From Streptomyces fradiae ATCC 10745 = DSM 40063 (GTDB taxonomy: Bacteria > Actinomycetota > Actinomycetes > Streptomycetales > Streptomycetaceae): a stretch of 64,000 bases of DNA. The stretch lies in NCBI RefSeq assembly GCF_008704425.1, contig NZ_CP023696.1, forward strand, positions 4,876,501 through 4,940,500. Reading direction: 5' to 3'. A program made the translations under genes and the position numbers. The notes below the pieces were generated by a model, which did no database searches, was not told the DNA's origin, and saw only the letters and a program-made list of their open reading frames with translations. Positions 19,026 to 27,692 of the stretch are shown piece after piece. Position 1 is the stretch's first letter; each line of letters opens with the position of its first letter.

Positions 19026-19991
19026 ATGACTGCTGTTGACGCGACCGCCGACGTGTGGCTGCCCATCCCCGCCGACGAGGTGGAGGGGCTGCCCGACCCC
19101 GAGGCGACCGGTTTCACCTACCGATACTGGGACGGCCTCACCGATTTCCCCGCCGACCCCGCCGACTGCGCCTTCTACGTCGTCCCGTACATGAAGGGCA
19201 CGGAGATCGCGGTGCGCCCGCTCGCCGCGATGACCTCGCTGCGGGTGGTGCAGACCCTGTCGGCCGGCGTCGACCACGTGACGCCCGGCCTGCCCGACGT
19301 GGCGCCCGGTGTCGCGCTGTGCAACGCCCGCGGCGTCCACGAGGCCAGTACGGCCGAGCTCACCCTGGCCCTGGTGCTGGCGTCGCTGCGCGGCATCCCC
19401 GGTTTCGTGCGCGGCCAGGACCGCGAGGAGTGGCGGGCCGGCTTCTATCCGGCGCTCGCCGACAAGTCGGTGCTGATCGTCGGGTACGGGTCCATCGGCG
19501 AGGCCATCGACGACCGGCTCGCGCCCTTCGAGTGCGCGCGGGTCGTGCGCGTCGCGCGCTCCGCCCGCACCACCGGGCGCGGCCCCGTGCACGCCTTCAC
19601 CGACCTGCCGCGCCTGCTGCCCGAGGCCGACGTGGTGATCCTGTCGACCCCGCTCACCGAGGAGACCCGGAACCTCGCCGACGCGGCGTTCCTGGCCCGC
19701 ATGAAGGACGGCGCGCTGCTGGTGAACGTCGCCCGCGGGCCCGTCGTGGACACCAAGGCGCTCCTCGCGGAGACCGGGAGCGGCCGCCTGACCGCCGCTC
19801 TCGACGTCACCGACCCCGAGCCGCTCCCGGCCGGGCACCCGCTCTGGCACGCGCCGGGCGTGCTGATCAGCCCGCATGTGGGCGGCTCCACCTCGGCCTT
19901 CATGCCCCGCGCCAAACGGCTGATCACCGAGCAGCTCACCCGGTTCGCGGCCGGGGAGCCGCTGCGCAACCTCGTCCTGACCACCGGCTAG
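19026..19991 (+). CDS. D-isomer-specific 2-hydroxyacid dehydrogenase
   Basis: 321 aa. NAD-binding Rossmann motif VLIVGYGSIGEAI near residue 155, catalytic Arg in VNVARGP, Glu in the DVTDPEPLP region and His in LISPHVGGST. Reduces or oxidises a 2-keto/2-hydroxy acid; substrate not known. No Shine-Dalgarno precedes ATG 19026, but TAGCCT at 19013-19018 ends 7 bases before it, so transcription may begin at or near the start codon. Confidence 0.88.
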   Translation: MTAVDATADVWLPIPADEVEGLPDPEATGFTYRYWDGLTDFPADPADCAFYVVPYMKGTEIAVRPLAAMTSLRVVQTLSAGVDHVTPGLPDVAPGVALCNARGVHEASTAELTLALVLASLRGIPGFVRGQDREEWRAGFYPALADKSVLIVGYGSIGEAIDDRLAPFECARVVRVARSARTTGRGPVHAFTDLPRLLPEADVVILSTPLTEETRNLADAAFLARMKDGALLVNVARGPVVDTKALLAETGSGRLTAALDVTDPEPLPAGHPLWHAPGVLISPHVGGSTSAFMPRAKRLITEQLTRFAAGEPLRNLVLTTG

Positions 19992-20198
19992 ATCCAGCCG
20001 TTTCGCGGGGCTCCCGGCCGTTTGGACGCGGGGCCCGTCCGGACGGCCCGTCCGGCGGGCGCGCACCTGTCGGTACGTGCCCGCCGGCTTTGCCTGCGGC
20101 CGGTACGTCCGGACGGATACGCTCCGGAACGTTTCGGGCGCAGTGCGTACGTATAGCCGACTTGATCGTTACGGAGCGTATAGAGATCCTGTCCCTGA

Positions 20199-20222
20199 GT
20201 GACGATCCTGGTGTATCGTCAC
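20199..20222 (+). promoter_or_regulatory. Inverted repeat before cdgF (BldD-box-like)
   Basis: GTGACGAT (20199-20206) and ATCGTCAC (20215-20222), perfect 8-bp arms, 8-base spacer. The flank reads AGTGAC...GTCAC, which resembles the loose BldD consensus AGTGA-(n)-TCAC. BldD is the c-di-GMP-dependent repressor and several of its known targets are c-di-GMP enzymes. The match is by eye. Confidence 0.4.
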
Positions 20223-20314
20223 GACTTGGGGGCACGTCGAGCAGGAGAACCGGCGCCGGGGAAGACGTGATGCCGACGTGATTGCCGATCAGAATCCGAG
20301 GGGGGCGACGGGCG

Positions 20315-20668
20315 ATGCGCGGTCGAGACAGCGACGATCCGAAGCGGCGGGGCGACCGGAGCTTCCCGGCCGGACCCCACGCGACCGAGGGATTCCGGAC
20401 GGAACCCCAGCTGAGGGAACCGACCGGCACCCAGGCCGGCCGGGCCCGAGCCGACCGGAGGGGGCCGGGCAGGACGGAGCCCGCCACACCTCCCGGCCGA
20501 ACGGCTCCCGGCCGAACGGCCCCCGAGCGGCCGGCGCCCAGGCGGACGGCTGCCTTCCGTGGGGACCCCGTCCCCGCGAGGTCCGCGCGCGTGGAGCCCG
20601 TCCCCGGGAAGTCCACCGGCACGGCGCCCGCCCGCACGGTGCCCGCCCGGACGGGAGCGCTGCGATGA
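20315..20668 (+). CDS. Possible small upstream ORF overlapping the cdgF start (uncertain)
   Basis: 117 codons from ATG 20315 (GAGGGGGG ahead of it) to TGA 20666-20668, which overlaps the ATG of cdgF in ATGA. N-terminus RGRDSDDPKRRGDRSFPAG is ordinary, but the rest is Arg/Pro/Thr-rich low complexity with short repeats (PPGRTAPGRTAPERPAP). By my count about 86% of third positions are G/C, better than the competing frame over the same bases (about 75%) but below real genes nearby. It could equally be that cdgF starts at GTG 20278 in the other frame and this ORF is a shadow. Confidence 0.3.
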   Translation: MRGRDSDDPKRRGDRSFPAGPHATEGFRTEPQLREPTGTQAGRARADRRGPGRTEPATPPGRTAPGRTAPERPAPRRTAAFRGDPVPARSARVEPVPGKSTGTAPARTVPARTGALR

Positions 20669-23607
20669 GGGCCCCGGCGAGCGCCCCCGGCGTCCTCGTC
20701 GAGCGCGGGCCCGCGGCCGGCGGCGCGCCCTGCGGGCCGCCCGGCGACGGAGCGGGCGGTGCGAGAGGCCAGCTGGTCCTCGCCGTCCTGTGCGGCGGAT
20801 ACGCCACGGGCGCGCTGCTCGGCTGGGGCTCCGAGAAGCTGGCGCTGGTGATGGGCGACTTCGGGCTGAGCGCAGCCGCCCTGGTCGCCGCCGTCTCCTG
20901 CTTCCGCTACGGCCGCGCCCACGGCAGCCCGTTCCGCCCGGCCTGGCTGCTGTTCGCCCTCTCCTCCGCGATGGCCTCCTGCGGCAACGCCGTATGGGGC
21001 TGGTACGAGGTCGTCCTGGGCCGGCCGGTGCCCGACCCGTCGCTCGCCGACGTGTTCTTCCTGCTCTTCGCGCCGCCCGCCATCGTCGGACTGCTCGTCC
21101 TCGCCAAGCGCCCGGTCAACCGGGCGGAGTGGGTCTGCCTGGCGCTCGACTCCTGGCTCATCGCCGGGTCGCTGCTCACGCTCTCCTGGAGCCTCGCCCT
21201 CGCGCACACGGCCCGCGTCGACGGCGAGAGCGTCGCCCGCGCGGCCCTCTCCCTCGCCTACCCGCTGCTTGACATCGTTCTCGTGAGCATGGTCCTCGCC
21301 CTGCACTTCCGCCGCTCCAGGGGCAACCGCACGGCGGTCCACACCGCCGTCGCCGCCCTGGCCCTCACCGTGCTGTGCGACGCCCTCTTCACGTCCCCGC
21401 TGCTGCGCGACACCTACAGCTCCGGACAGCTCCTCGACGCGGGCTGGTTCGCCGGCTCCCTGCTCCTCGCCTACGCCCCGTGGGCGGCGCGCCGGGCGGC
21501 CGGTCCGCCGCCCCCGGAGCCGGGCCGCCGGGCCCCGCGCGGCGAGCGCCCGCAGCGCCACCCCGGCCGGCCGACCGCGGGCTCGCTCGCCGCGCTCACG
21601 CCCTACCTCGCGGCCGGCGTCTGCACCCTCAGCATCCTGTACTTCTTCGTCGAAGGCCGCCGCGTGGACCGGTTCGTCGTCCTCACCGGCTGCACGGTCG
21701 TGCTCGCCCTGGTCGTCCGGCAGGGCATCATGCTGCTCGACAACATCGCCCTCACCCAGGAGCTGGCCGAGAAGGAGAACCACTTCCGGTCCCTGGTCCA
21801 GAGCTCCAGCGACGTGATCATGATCGCCGACCCCGGCGGCGTCCTGCGCTACGTCAGCCCGGCCGCCTCCGGGGTGTACGGCCGGGACGCCGAGGAGCTG
21901 ATGGGCACGGAGCTCTCCGCGCTGATCCACCCCGACGACCTCGGGCAGGTCGTCCACGAGGTGCGCAGATTCCTCGCCGCGCCGCCGTCCGAGGAGCCCA
22001 CCACCCGCATCGAGTGCCGCTTCCGGTCCGGTGGCGGGGGCGCCTTCCGCTCGGCCGGCGCCGAGGGCGGGGGAGACTGGCTCCACGTCGAGTCGACCGT
22101 CAACCGCCACGAGGGCGGCCTGATCTTCAACAGCCGCGACGTCACCGAGCGGGTCCGCCTCCAGGCCCAGCTCCAGCACAACGCCGAGCACGACCCGCTC
22201 ACCGACCTGCCCAACCGCGCCCTGTTCACCCAGCGCGTCCGCCAGGCCCTCGCCGGCCGCCGCTCCGGCGACTCCGGCACGGCGGTGCTCTTCATCGACC
22301 TCGACGGCTTCAAGGGCGTCAACGACCGCCTCGGCCACCAGGCGGGCGACGAACTGCTCATCCAGGCCGCCCGCCGCCTCCAGGAGTCCGTACGGGCCGG
22401 GGACACCGCCGCGCGGCTCGGCGGCGACGAGTTCGCCGCCCTCATCGCCGGGGACGCCGGCCAGGACCCCGCCGCCCGTGAGTTCCAGGTCCACGAGATC
22501 GCCGACCGGCTCCGCCTCACCCTCTCCCAGCCGTACCGGATCGACGGCGCCGACGTCCGCGTCGCCGCCTCCATCGGCGTGGCCTTCGCCGAACCGGGCA
22601 TCACCGCCGGCGACCTGCTGCGCAACGCCGACCTCGCCATGTACCGCGCCAAGGCCGGCGGCAAGAACCGCGTCGAGCTGTACGCCCCGCAGATGCAGGC
22701 CGAGGCCGTACGCCGCACGGCGCTCGACACCCGGCTGCGCACCGCCCTGCACGACGGCGAGTTCGCCCTCCTCCACCAGCCCGTCGTGGACCTCGCCACG
22801 GGCCGGGTCGCCGCCGTCGCCGCGCAGGCCCGCTGGCGCTCCGCGCAGGGCATCCTGTTCACCCCCGCCGAGTTCCTGCGCGTCGCCGACGACGCGGGCG
22901 AGCGCACCGCCGAGCTCGGCCGCTGGATGCTGGAGGAGGCGGTCGCCCAGGCGGCCGAGCGGCGCCGGCACGGCCACCGCGCCCCCGTCTCCGTCCGGGT
23001 GCCGGCCCGCCGCCTGCTCGACCGCTCCTTCGCGCTCGGCACCGTCGAGGCGCTGCTGGGCCGGCACGGACTGCCGGCCGGGTCCCTCGTCCTGGAGCTC
23101 GCCGACAGCGACCCGCGGCTCTCCTTCGACGAGCTGGAGCAGCGCCTCGTCGCCCTCCGCCGCCTCGGCGTGCGGGTCGCGCTCGACGGCTTCGGCAGCG
23201 GGTACGCCGCGATCAACGCCCTGCGCAGGCTCCCGGTCGACATACTGAAGCTGGACCGCGGCCTGGTGGAGGGCGTGGTCGAGTCCGCCCGGCTCCACAA
23301 GATCACCAGCGGGCTGCTGCGGATCGCCGGGGACCTCGGCCTGCACTCCGTCGCCGAGGGCGTCGACGTACCCGAGCAGGTCACCGCGCTGCGCGCCATG
23401 GGGTGCACCCACGCGCAGGGCACGGCCTTCTCCGGGCCGCTGGACGAGCACGGGCTCCGCCGCGCCCTGGCGCGCGACGCCTATCCCGTCCCCGGCGCTC
23501 AGCCGCGGCCCGTCCTCGCCGGCGGGTCGGTCCCCGCGCGGGTGGTGCCGTCCGGATCGCTCCCCTCGATGCGCTCACATAGTGAGACGCGTGTCCCACC
23601 CACTTGA
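20665..23607 (+). CDS. cdgF: Membrane PAS-GGDEF-EAL protein (CdgF-like), EAL degenerate
   Basis: 980 aa from ATG 20665 (GGGAG 8 bases before); GTG 20278 would add 129 Arg/Pro-rich residues. About nine hydrophobic segments to residue ~365, PAS domain ~370-480 (FRSLVQSSSDVIMIADPGG), GGDEF at ~586 (ARLGGDEFAAL) with an intact RxxD inhibition site (RAGD, five residues before), then an EAL fold ~690-940. The EAL signatures are lost: EAL reads AAQ, the NxS site reads VRVPA, TE reads ADS, DDFGTGY reads DGFGSGY and AEGVE reads AEGVD. So diguanylate cyclase activity is expected and phosphodiesterase activity is not. Position before ilvB matches S. coelicolor CdgF. Confidence 0.88.
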   Translation: MRAPASAPGVLVERGPAAGGAPCGPPGDGAGGARGQLVLAVLCGGYATGALLGWGSEKLALVMGDFGLSAAALVAAVSCFRYGRAHGSPFRPAWLLFALSSAMASCGNAVWGWYEVVLGRPVPDPSLADVFFLLFAPPAIVGLLVLAKRPVNRAEWVCLALDSWLIAGSLLTLSWSLALAHTARVDGESVARAALSLAYPLLDIVLVSMVLALHFRRSRGNRTAVHTAVAALALTVLCDALFTSPLLRDTYSSGQLLDAGWFAGSLLLAYAPWAARRAAGPPPPEPGRRAPRGERPQRHPGRPTAGSLAALTPYLAAGVCTLSILYFFVEGRRVDRFVVLTGCTVVLALVVRQGIMLLDNIALTQELAEKENHFRSLVQSSSDVIMIADPGGVLRYVSPAASGVYGRDAEELMGTELSALIHPDDLGQVVHEVRRFLAAPPSEEPTTRIECRFRSGGGGAFRSAGAEGGGDWLHVESTVNRHEGGLIFNSRDVTERVRLQAQLQHNAEHDPLTDLPNRALFTQRVRQALAGRRSGDSGTAVLFIDLDGFKGVNDRLGHQAGDELLIQAARRLQESVRAGDTAARLGGDEFAALIAGDAGQDPAAREFQVHEIADRLRLTLSQPYRIDGADVRVAASIGVAFAEPGITAGDLLRNADLAMYRAKAGGKNRVELYAPQMQAEAVRRTALDTRLRTALHDGEFALLHQPVVDLATGRVAAVAAQARWRSAQGILFTPAEFLRVADDAGERTAELGRWMLEEAVAQAAERRRHGHRAPVSVRVPARRLLDRSFALGTVEALLGRHGLPAGSLVLELADSDPRLSFDELEQRLVALRRLGVRVALDGFGSGYAAINALRRLPVDILKLDRGLVEGVVESARLHKITSGLLRIAGDLGLHSVAEGVDVPEQVTALRAMGCTHAQGTAFSGPLDEHGLRRALARDAYPVPGAQPRPVLAGGSVPARVVPSGSLPSMRSHSETRVPPT

Positions 23608-23640
23608 CACTGACCGTGCGCCGGGGGGAGGGTCAGTGCC

Positions 23641-23682
23641 ATGCGCACCCGAATTCTCGTACTTGGAAAGCGCGTCGGCTGA
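23641..23682 (+). CDS. ilvB leader peptide
   Basis: 13-aa ORF MRTRILVLGKRVG, ATG 23641 to TGA 23682, with GGGGAGGG (23624-23632) at ideal distance. It holds Ile-Leu-Val-Leu consecutively, the hallmark of branched-chain amino acid attenuation: ribosome stalling at these codons when charged tRNA is scarce would change folding of the following RNA. A TTGACA at 23604-23609 resembles a -35 but would leave almost no leader, so the true promoter may lie further upstream. Confidence 0.8.
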   Translation: MRTRILVLGKRVG

Positions 23683-23722
23683 GCAGGCCCACCATGGCAC
23701 TGCGGACTCCCCCCGGCGCGCT

Positions 23723-23756
23723 CCCCTCGCTTGCCTCACGGCACGAGGGGTTTTTT
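23723..23756 (+). terminator. ilvB attenuator terminator
   Basis: CCCCTCG (23723-23729) pairs with CGAGGGG (23744-23750); inner TGCC/GGCA pairs (23732-23735 with 23740-23743) extend the stem over a 2-base bulge, and TTTTTT follows (23751-23756). A true U-run terminator is rare in this genome and lies 41 bp after the leader peptide and 94 bp before ilvB, so it should act as an attenuator. Confidence 0.82.
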
Positions 23757-23849
23757 GTTGCACCGGAACATCGCGACACACCCTGACAGACACCGACAGA
23801 CCCGCCGAAGACTCTCGCCAAAACCCTCAGCTTCGAGAAGAGATTGCCG

Positions 23850-25703
23850 ATGACCGAGCAGGCCACCGGGGCCCACCACCCGCAGCCACGGCCCCGTTCC
23901 GGCGGACAGCCCTCCGCCACCGTTGAGCACGTCACGGGCGCCCAGTCCCTGATCCGCTCGCTCGAGGAAGTCGGGGCCGAGACGGTGTTCGGCATCCCCG
24001 GCGGCGCGATCCTGCCCGCGTACGACCCGATGATGGACTCCACCCGGGTCCGCCACGTCCTCGTCCGCCACGAGCAGGGAGCCGGCCACGCCGCCACCGG
24101 CTACGCGCAGGCCACCGGCAAGGTGGGCGTCTGCATGGCCACCTCCGGCCCCGGCGCCACCAACCTGGTCACCCCCATCGCCGACGCCCACATGGACTCC
24201 GTCCCGCTCGTCGCGATCACCGGCCAGGTCTCCTCCAAGGCGATCGGCACCGACGCCTTCCAGGAAGCCGACATCTGCGGCATCACCATGCCGATCACCA
24301 AGCACAACTTCCTGGTCACCAAGGCCGAGGACATCCCGAGGACCATCGCCGAGGCCTTCCACATCGCCTCCACCGGCCGCCCCGGCCCCGTGCTCGTCGA
24401 CATCGCCAAGGACGCCCTCCAGGCCAGGACGACCTTCAGCTGGCCCCCGCAGACGGACCTGCCCGGCTACCGCCCCGTCACCAAGCCGCACGCCAAGCAG
24501 ATCCGCGAGGCCGCCAAGCTGATCACCTCCGCCAGGCGGCCCGTCCTGTACGTCGGCGGCGGCGTCCTCAAGGCCGGCGCCACCGCCGAGCTGAAGGTCC
24601 TCGCGGAGCTGACCGGGGCCCCCGTCACCACCACGCTGATGGCCCTCGGCGCCTTCCCCGACACCCACCCGCAGCACGTCGGCATGCCCGGCATGCACGG
24701 CTCCGTCACCGCCGTCACCGCCCTGCAGAAGGCCGACCTGATCGTCGCCCTCGGCGCCCGCTTCGACGACCGCGTCACCGGCAAGCTGGACAGCTTCGCC
24801 CCGTACGCCAAGGTCGTCCACGCCGACATCGACCCGGCGGAGATCGGCAAGAACCGCGTCGCCGACGTGCCGATCGTCGGCGACGCCCGCGAGGTCATCG
24901 CCGACCTGGTGCAGGCCGTCCAGGCGGAGCACACGGCGGGCCACACCGGCGACTACACCGCCTGGTGGAAGGACCTCAACCGCTGGCGCGAGACCTACCC
25001 CCTCGGCTACGACCAGCCCGAGGACGGCAGCCTCGCCCCCCAGCAGGTCATCCAGCGCATCGGCCAGCTCGCCCCGGACGACACGATCTTCGCCGCCGGC
25101 GTCGGCCAGCACCAGATGTGGGCCGCCCACTTCATCGACTACGACCAGCCCGCCACCTGGCTCAACTCCGGCGGCGCCGGGACCATGGGGTACGCCGTCC
25201 CGGCCGCCATGGGCGCCAAGGCCGGTGCCCCCGACCGCACGGTCTGGGCCATCGACGGCGACGGCTGCTTCCAGATGACCAACCAGGAACTGGTCACCTG
25301 CGCGCTGAACAACATCCCCATCAAGGTCGCCATCATCAACAACGGCGCCCTCGGCATGGTCCGCCAGTGGCAGACGCTCTTCTACAACCAGCGCTACTCC
25401 AACACCGTCCTGCACTCCGGCCCCGAGGCGGACGGCAAGGCGGCCGGCGCGGGCACCCGCGTCCCGGACTTCGTGAAGCTGGCCGAGGCGATGGGCTGCG
25501 TCGCCATGCGCTGCGAGAGCCCCGACGACCTGGACAAGGTCATCACCGAGGCCAACGCCATCAACGACCGCCCCGTCGTCATCGACTTCATCGTCCACGA
25601 GGACGCCCAGGTGTGGCCCATGGTCGCCGCCGGCACCTCCAACGACGAGGTCATGGCCGCCCGCGGCGTCCGCCCCGACTTCGGCGACAGCGAAGACGAC
25701 TGA
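23850..25703 (+). CDS. ilvB: Acetolactate synthase large (catalytic) subunit
   Basis: 617 aa ThDP/FAD enzyme making acetolactate or acetohydroxybutyrate, first common step of Val/Leu/Ile synthesis. Residues: GAQSLIRSLEEVGAETVFGIPGG with the ThDP-activating Glu in RHEQGAGHAATGYA, FAD region in the middle, ThDP motif GDGCFQMTNQELVTCALNNIPIKVAIINN near 470. Start ATG 23850 is preferred to TTG 23844. The leader peptide and terminator upstream indicate attenuation by branched-chain amino acids. ilvN follows after 22 bp. Confidence 0.97.
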   Translation: MTEQATGAHHPQPRPRSGGQPSATVEHVTGAQSLIRSLEEVGAETVFGIPGGAILPAYDPMMDSTRVRHVLVRHEQGAGHAATGYAQATGKVGVCMATSGPGATNLVTPIADAHMDSVPLVAITGQVSSKAIGTDAFQEADICGITMPITKHNFLVTKAEDIPRTIAEAFHIASTGRPGPVLVDIAKDALQARTTFSWPPQTDLPGYRPVTKPHAKQIREAAKLITSARRPVLYVGGGVLKAGATAELKVLAELTGAPVTTTLMALGAFPDTHPQHVGMPGMHGSVTAVTALQKADLIVALGARFDDRVTGKLDSFAPYAKVVHADIDPAEIGKNRVADVPIVGDAREVIADLVQAVQAEHTAGHTGDYTAWWKDLNRWRETYPLGYDQPEDGSLAPQQVIQRIGQLAPDDTIFAAGVGQHQMWAAHFIDYDQPATWLNSGGAGTMGYAVPAAMGAKAGAPDRTVWAIDGDGCFQMTNQELVTCALNNIPIKVAIINNGALGMVRQWQTLFYNQRYSNTVLHSGPEADGKAAGAGTRVPDFVKLAEAMGCVAMRCESPDDLDKVITEANAINDRPVVIDFIVHEDAQVWPMVAAGTSNDEVMAARGVRPDFGDSEDD

Positions 25704-25725
25704 GAGAGAGTCGAGTCACCACACC

Positions 25726-26250
25726 ATGTCCAAGCACACGCTCTCCGTCCTGGTGGAGAACACCCCCGGCATCCTCGCCCGGATCGCCGCCCTCTTCTCC
25801 CGCCGCGGCTTCAACATCGACTCCCTCGCCGTCGGCGTCACCGAGCACCCCGACATCTCCCGCATCACCATCGTGGTCAATGTCGAGGACCTGCCGCTGG
25901 AGCAGGTGACCAAGCAGCTCAACAAGCTGGTCAACGTCCTGAAGATCGTCGAACTCGAGCCCGGCGCCGCGATCCAGCGCGAGCTCGTCCTGGTGAAGGT
26001 CCGCGCCGACAACGAGACCCGCTCCCAGATCGTCGAGATCGTCCAGCTCTTCCGCGCCAAGACCGTCGACGTCTCGCCCGAGGCGGTGACCATCGAGGCC
26101 ACCGGATCGAGTGACAAGCTGGAGGCGATGCTGAAGATGCTGGAGCAGTTCGGCATCAAGGAGCTCGTCCAGTCCGGCACCATCGCCATAGGGCGCGGTT
26201 CCCGGTCCATCACGGACCGGTCGCTGCGCGCCCTGGAGCGCTCGGCGTAG
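25726..26250 (+). CDS. ilvN: Acetolactate synthase small (regulatory) subunit
   Basis: 174 aa, ACT domain at residues 4-75 (HTLSVLVENTPGILARIAALFSRRGFNIDSLAVG) plus C-terminal ALS_ss_C domain. Binds valine and confers feedback inhibition on IlvB. GAGAGAG ribosome site. Followed by a 92-bp gap with AAGGAG, then ilvC. Confidence 0.96.
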   Translation: MSKHTLSVLVENTPGILARIAALFSRRGFNIDSLAVGVTEHPDISRITIVVNVEDLPLEQVTKQLNKLVNVLKIVELEPGAAIQRELVLVKVRADNETRSQIVEIVQLFRAKTVDVSPEAVTIEATGSSDKLEAMLKMLEQFGIKELVQSGTIAIGRGSRSITDRSLRALERSA

Positions 26251-26342
26251 TCCGCGCAGTCCGCGTACCGAGACCCCCCGACGTTCTCGTCCCTCCCGCC
26301 GTACGGTGGGACGCACCACCAGAAAACCCAAGGAGAAACCCA

Positions 26343-27344
26343 GTGGCCGAGCTGTTCTACGACGACGACGCCGACCTGTCCATCATCCAGGGCCGCAAGG
26401 TCGCGGTGATCGGATACGGCAGCCAGGGCCACGCCCACGCGCTGTCCCTCCGCGACTCCGGTGTCGACGTCCGCGTCGGTCTGCACGAGGGCTCCAAGTC
26501 CAAGGCGAAGGCCGAGGAGCAGGGCCTGCGCGTCGTCACCCCGGCGGAGGCCGCCGCCGAGGCCGACGTGATCATGATCCTCATCCCGGACCCCATCCAG
26601 GCCCAGGTCTACGAGGACTCCATCAAGGGCAACCTGAAGGACGGCGACGCGCTGTTCTTCGCCCACGGCTTCAACGTCCGCTTCGGCTTCATCAAGCCCC
26701 CGGCCGGCGTCGACGTCGCGCTCGTCGCCCCCAAGGGCCCGGGCCACCTGGTCCGCCGTCAGTACGAGGAGGGCCGCGGCGTCCCGGCGATCGCCGCCGT
26801 CGAGCAGGACGCCACGGGCAACGCCTTCGCCCTGGCCCTGTCGTACGCGAAGGCCATCGGCGGCACCCGGGCGGGCGTCATCAAGACGACCTTCACCGAG
26901 GAGACCGAGACCGACCTGTTCGGCGAGCAGGCCGTGCTCTGCGGCGGCACCTCGGCGCTGGTCAAGGCGGGCTTCGAGACCCTGGTCGAGGCCGGCTACC
27001 AGCCGGAGATCGCCTACTTCGAGTGCCTCCACGAGCTGAAGCTGATCGTCGACCTGATGTACGAGGGCGGCCTGGAGAAGATGCGCTGGTCGGTCTCCGA
27101 GACCGCCGAGTGGGGCGACTACGTCACGGGCCCGCGCATCATCACGGACGCCACCAAGGCCGAGATGAAGAAGGTCCTCGGCGAGATCCAGGACGGCACG
27201 TTCGCCAAGAACTGGATGGACGAGTACCACGGCGGCCTGAAGAAGTACCAGGAGTACAAGACGCAGGACTCCGAGCACCTGCTGGAGACCACCGGCAAGG
27301 AGCTGCGCAAGCTCATGAGCTGGGTGGACAACGACGAGGCGTGA
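26343..27344 (+). CDS. ilvC: Ketol-acid reductoisomerase
   Basis: 333 aa class I (short) KARI; isomerises and reduces acetolactate to dihydroxyisovalerate with NADPH and Mg2+. Rossmann motif VAVIGYGSQGHAHALSLRDSG with downstream EGSKSKAKA as NADP-selective loop; knotted C-terminal domain with the metal ligands in ETETDLFGEQAVLCGG and the later ECLHELKLIVDLMYEGG. GTG start with AAGGAG. A 16-bp perfect hairpin follows the stop. Confidence 0.97.
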   Translation: MAELFYDDDADLSIIQGRKVAVIGYGSQGHAHALSLRDSGVDVRVGLHEGSKSKAKAEEQGLRVVTPAEAAAEADVIMILIPDPIQAQVYEDSIKGNLKDGDALFFAHGFNVRFGFIKPPAGVDVALVAPKGPGHLVRRQYEEGRGVPAIAAVEQDATGNAFALALSYAKAIGGTRAGVIKTTFTEETETDLFGEQAVLCGGTSALVKAGFETLVEAGYQPEIAYFECLHELKLIVDLMYEGGLEKMRWSVSETAEWGDYVTGPRIITDATKAEMKKVLGEIQDGTFAKNWMDEYHGGLKKYQEYKTQDSEHLLETTGKELRKLMSWVDNDEA

Positions 27345-27351
27345 GCCTCGC

Positions 27352-27387
27352 GGCGGCGGGGCCGGGCGCGTGCCCGGCCCCGCCGCC
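27352..27387 (+). terminator. Terminator after ilvC
   Basis: Perfect 16-bp stem (27352-27367 with 27372-27387) around the 4-base loop GCGT, 7 bp past the ilvC stop. No U-run. Confidence 0.85.
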
Positions 27388-27692
27388 GTACGCCCGGCCG
27401 CCGTTCGGCCGTCCGGGCCGCCCCCGGTGAGCCGTCCGGGACCCTCCCGGAAGCACCGCCCGGGGACCGCGGGCACCCGCCCGCGCCCCGCCCGTCGAAG
27501 GCTTGTCCACGACGTCCAGCCCCGTGTGGGTGATCCTGCCAACGAGGCGCAGAATCGGGTCGCCGCCGCCACTACACTGCACAGCAATACGCGTCAGGCC
27601 CACAGCGTCGTGCGTCTTCCACGCGGCAAGCCCCCCTCCACCGCCTGCGGCCGTCGGGACGGCCGTCCGCACTGGACTTGTGAGGACCTCAC
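27388..27692 (+). promoter_or_regulatory. serA upstream region
   Basis: No gene seen. TACACT at 27573-27578 is a plausible -10 without a good -35. Immediately before the GTG start lies GTGAGG-A-CCTCAC (27680-27692), a perfect inverted repeat that contains the GAGGA ribosome site. Confidence 0.4.
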
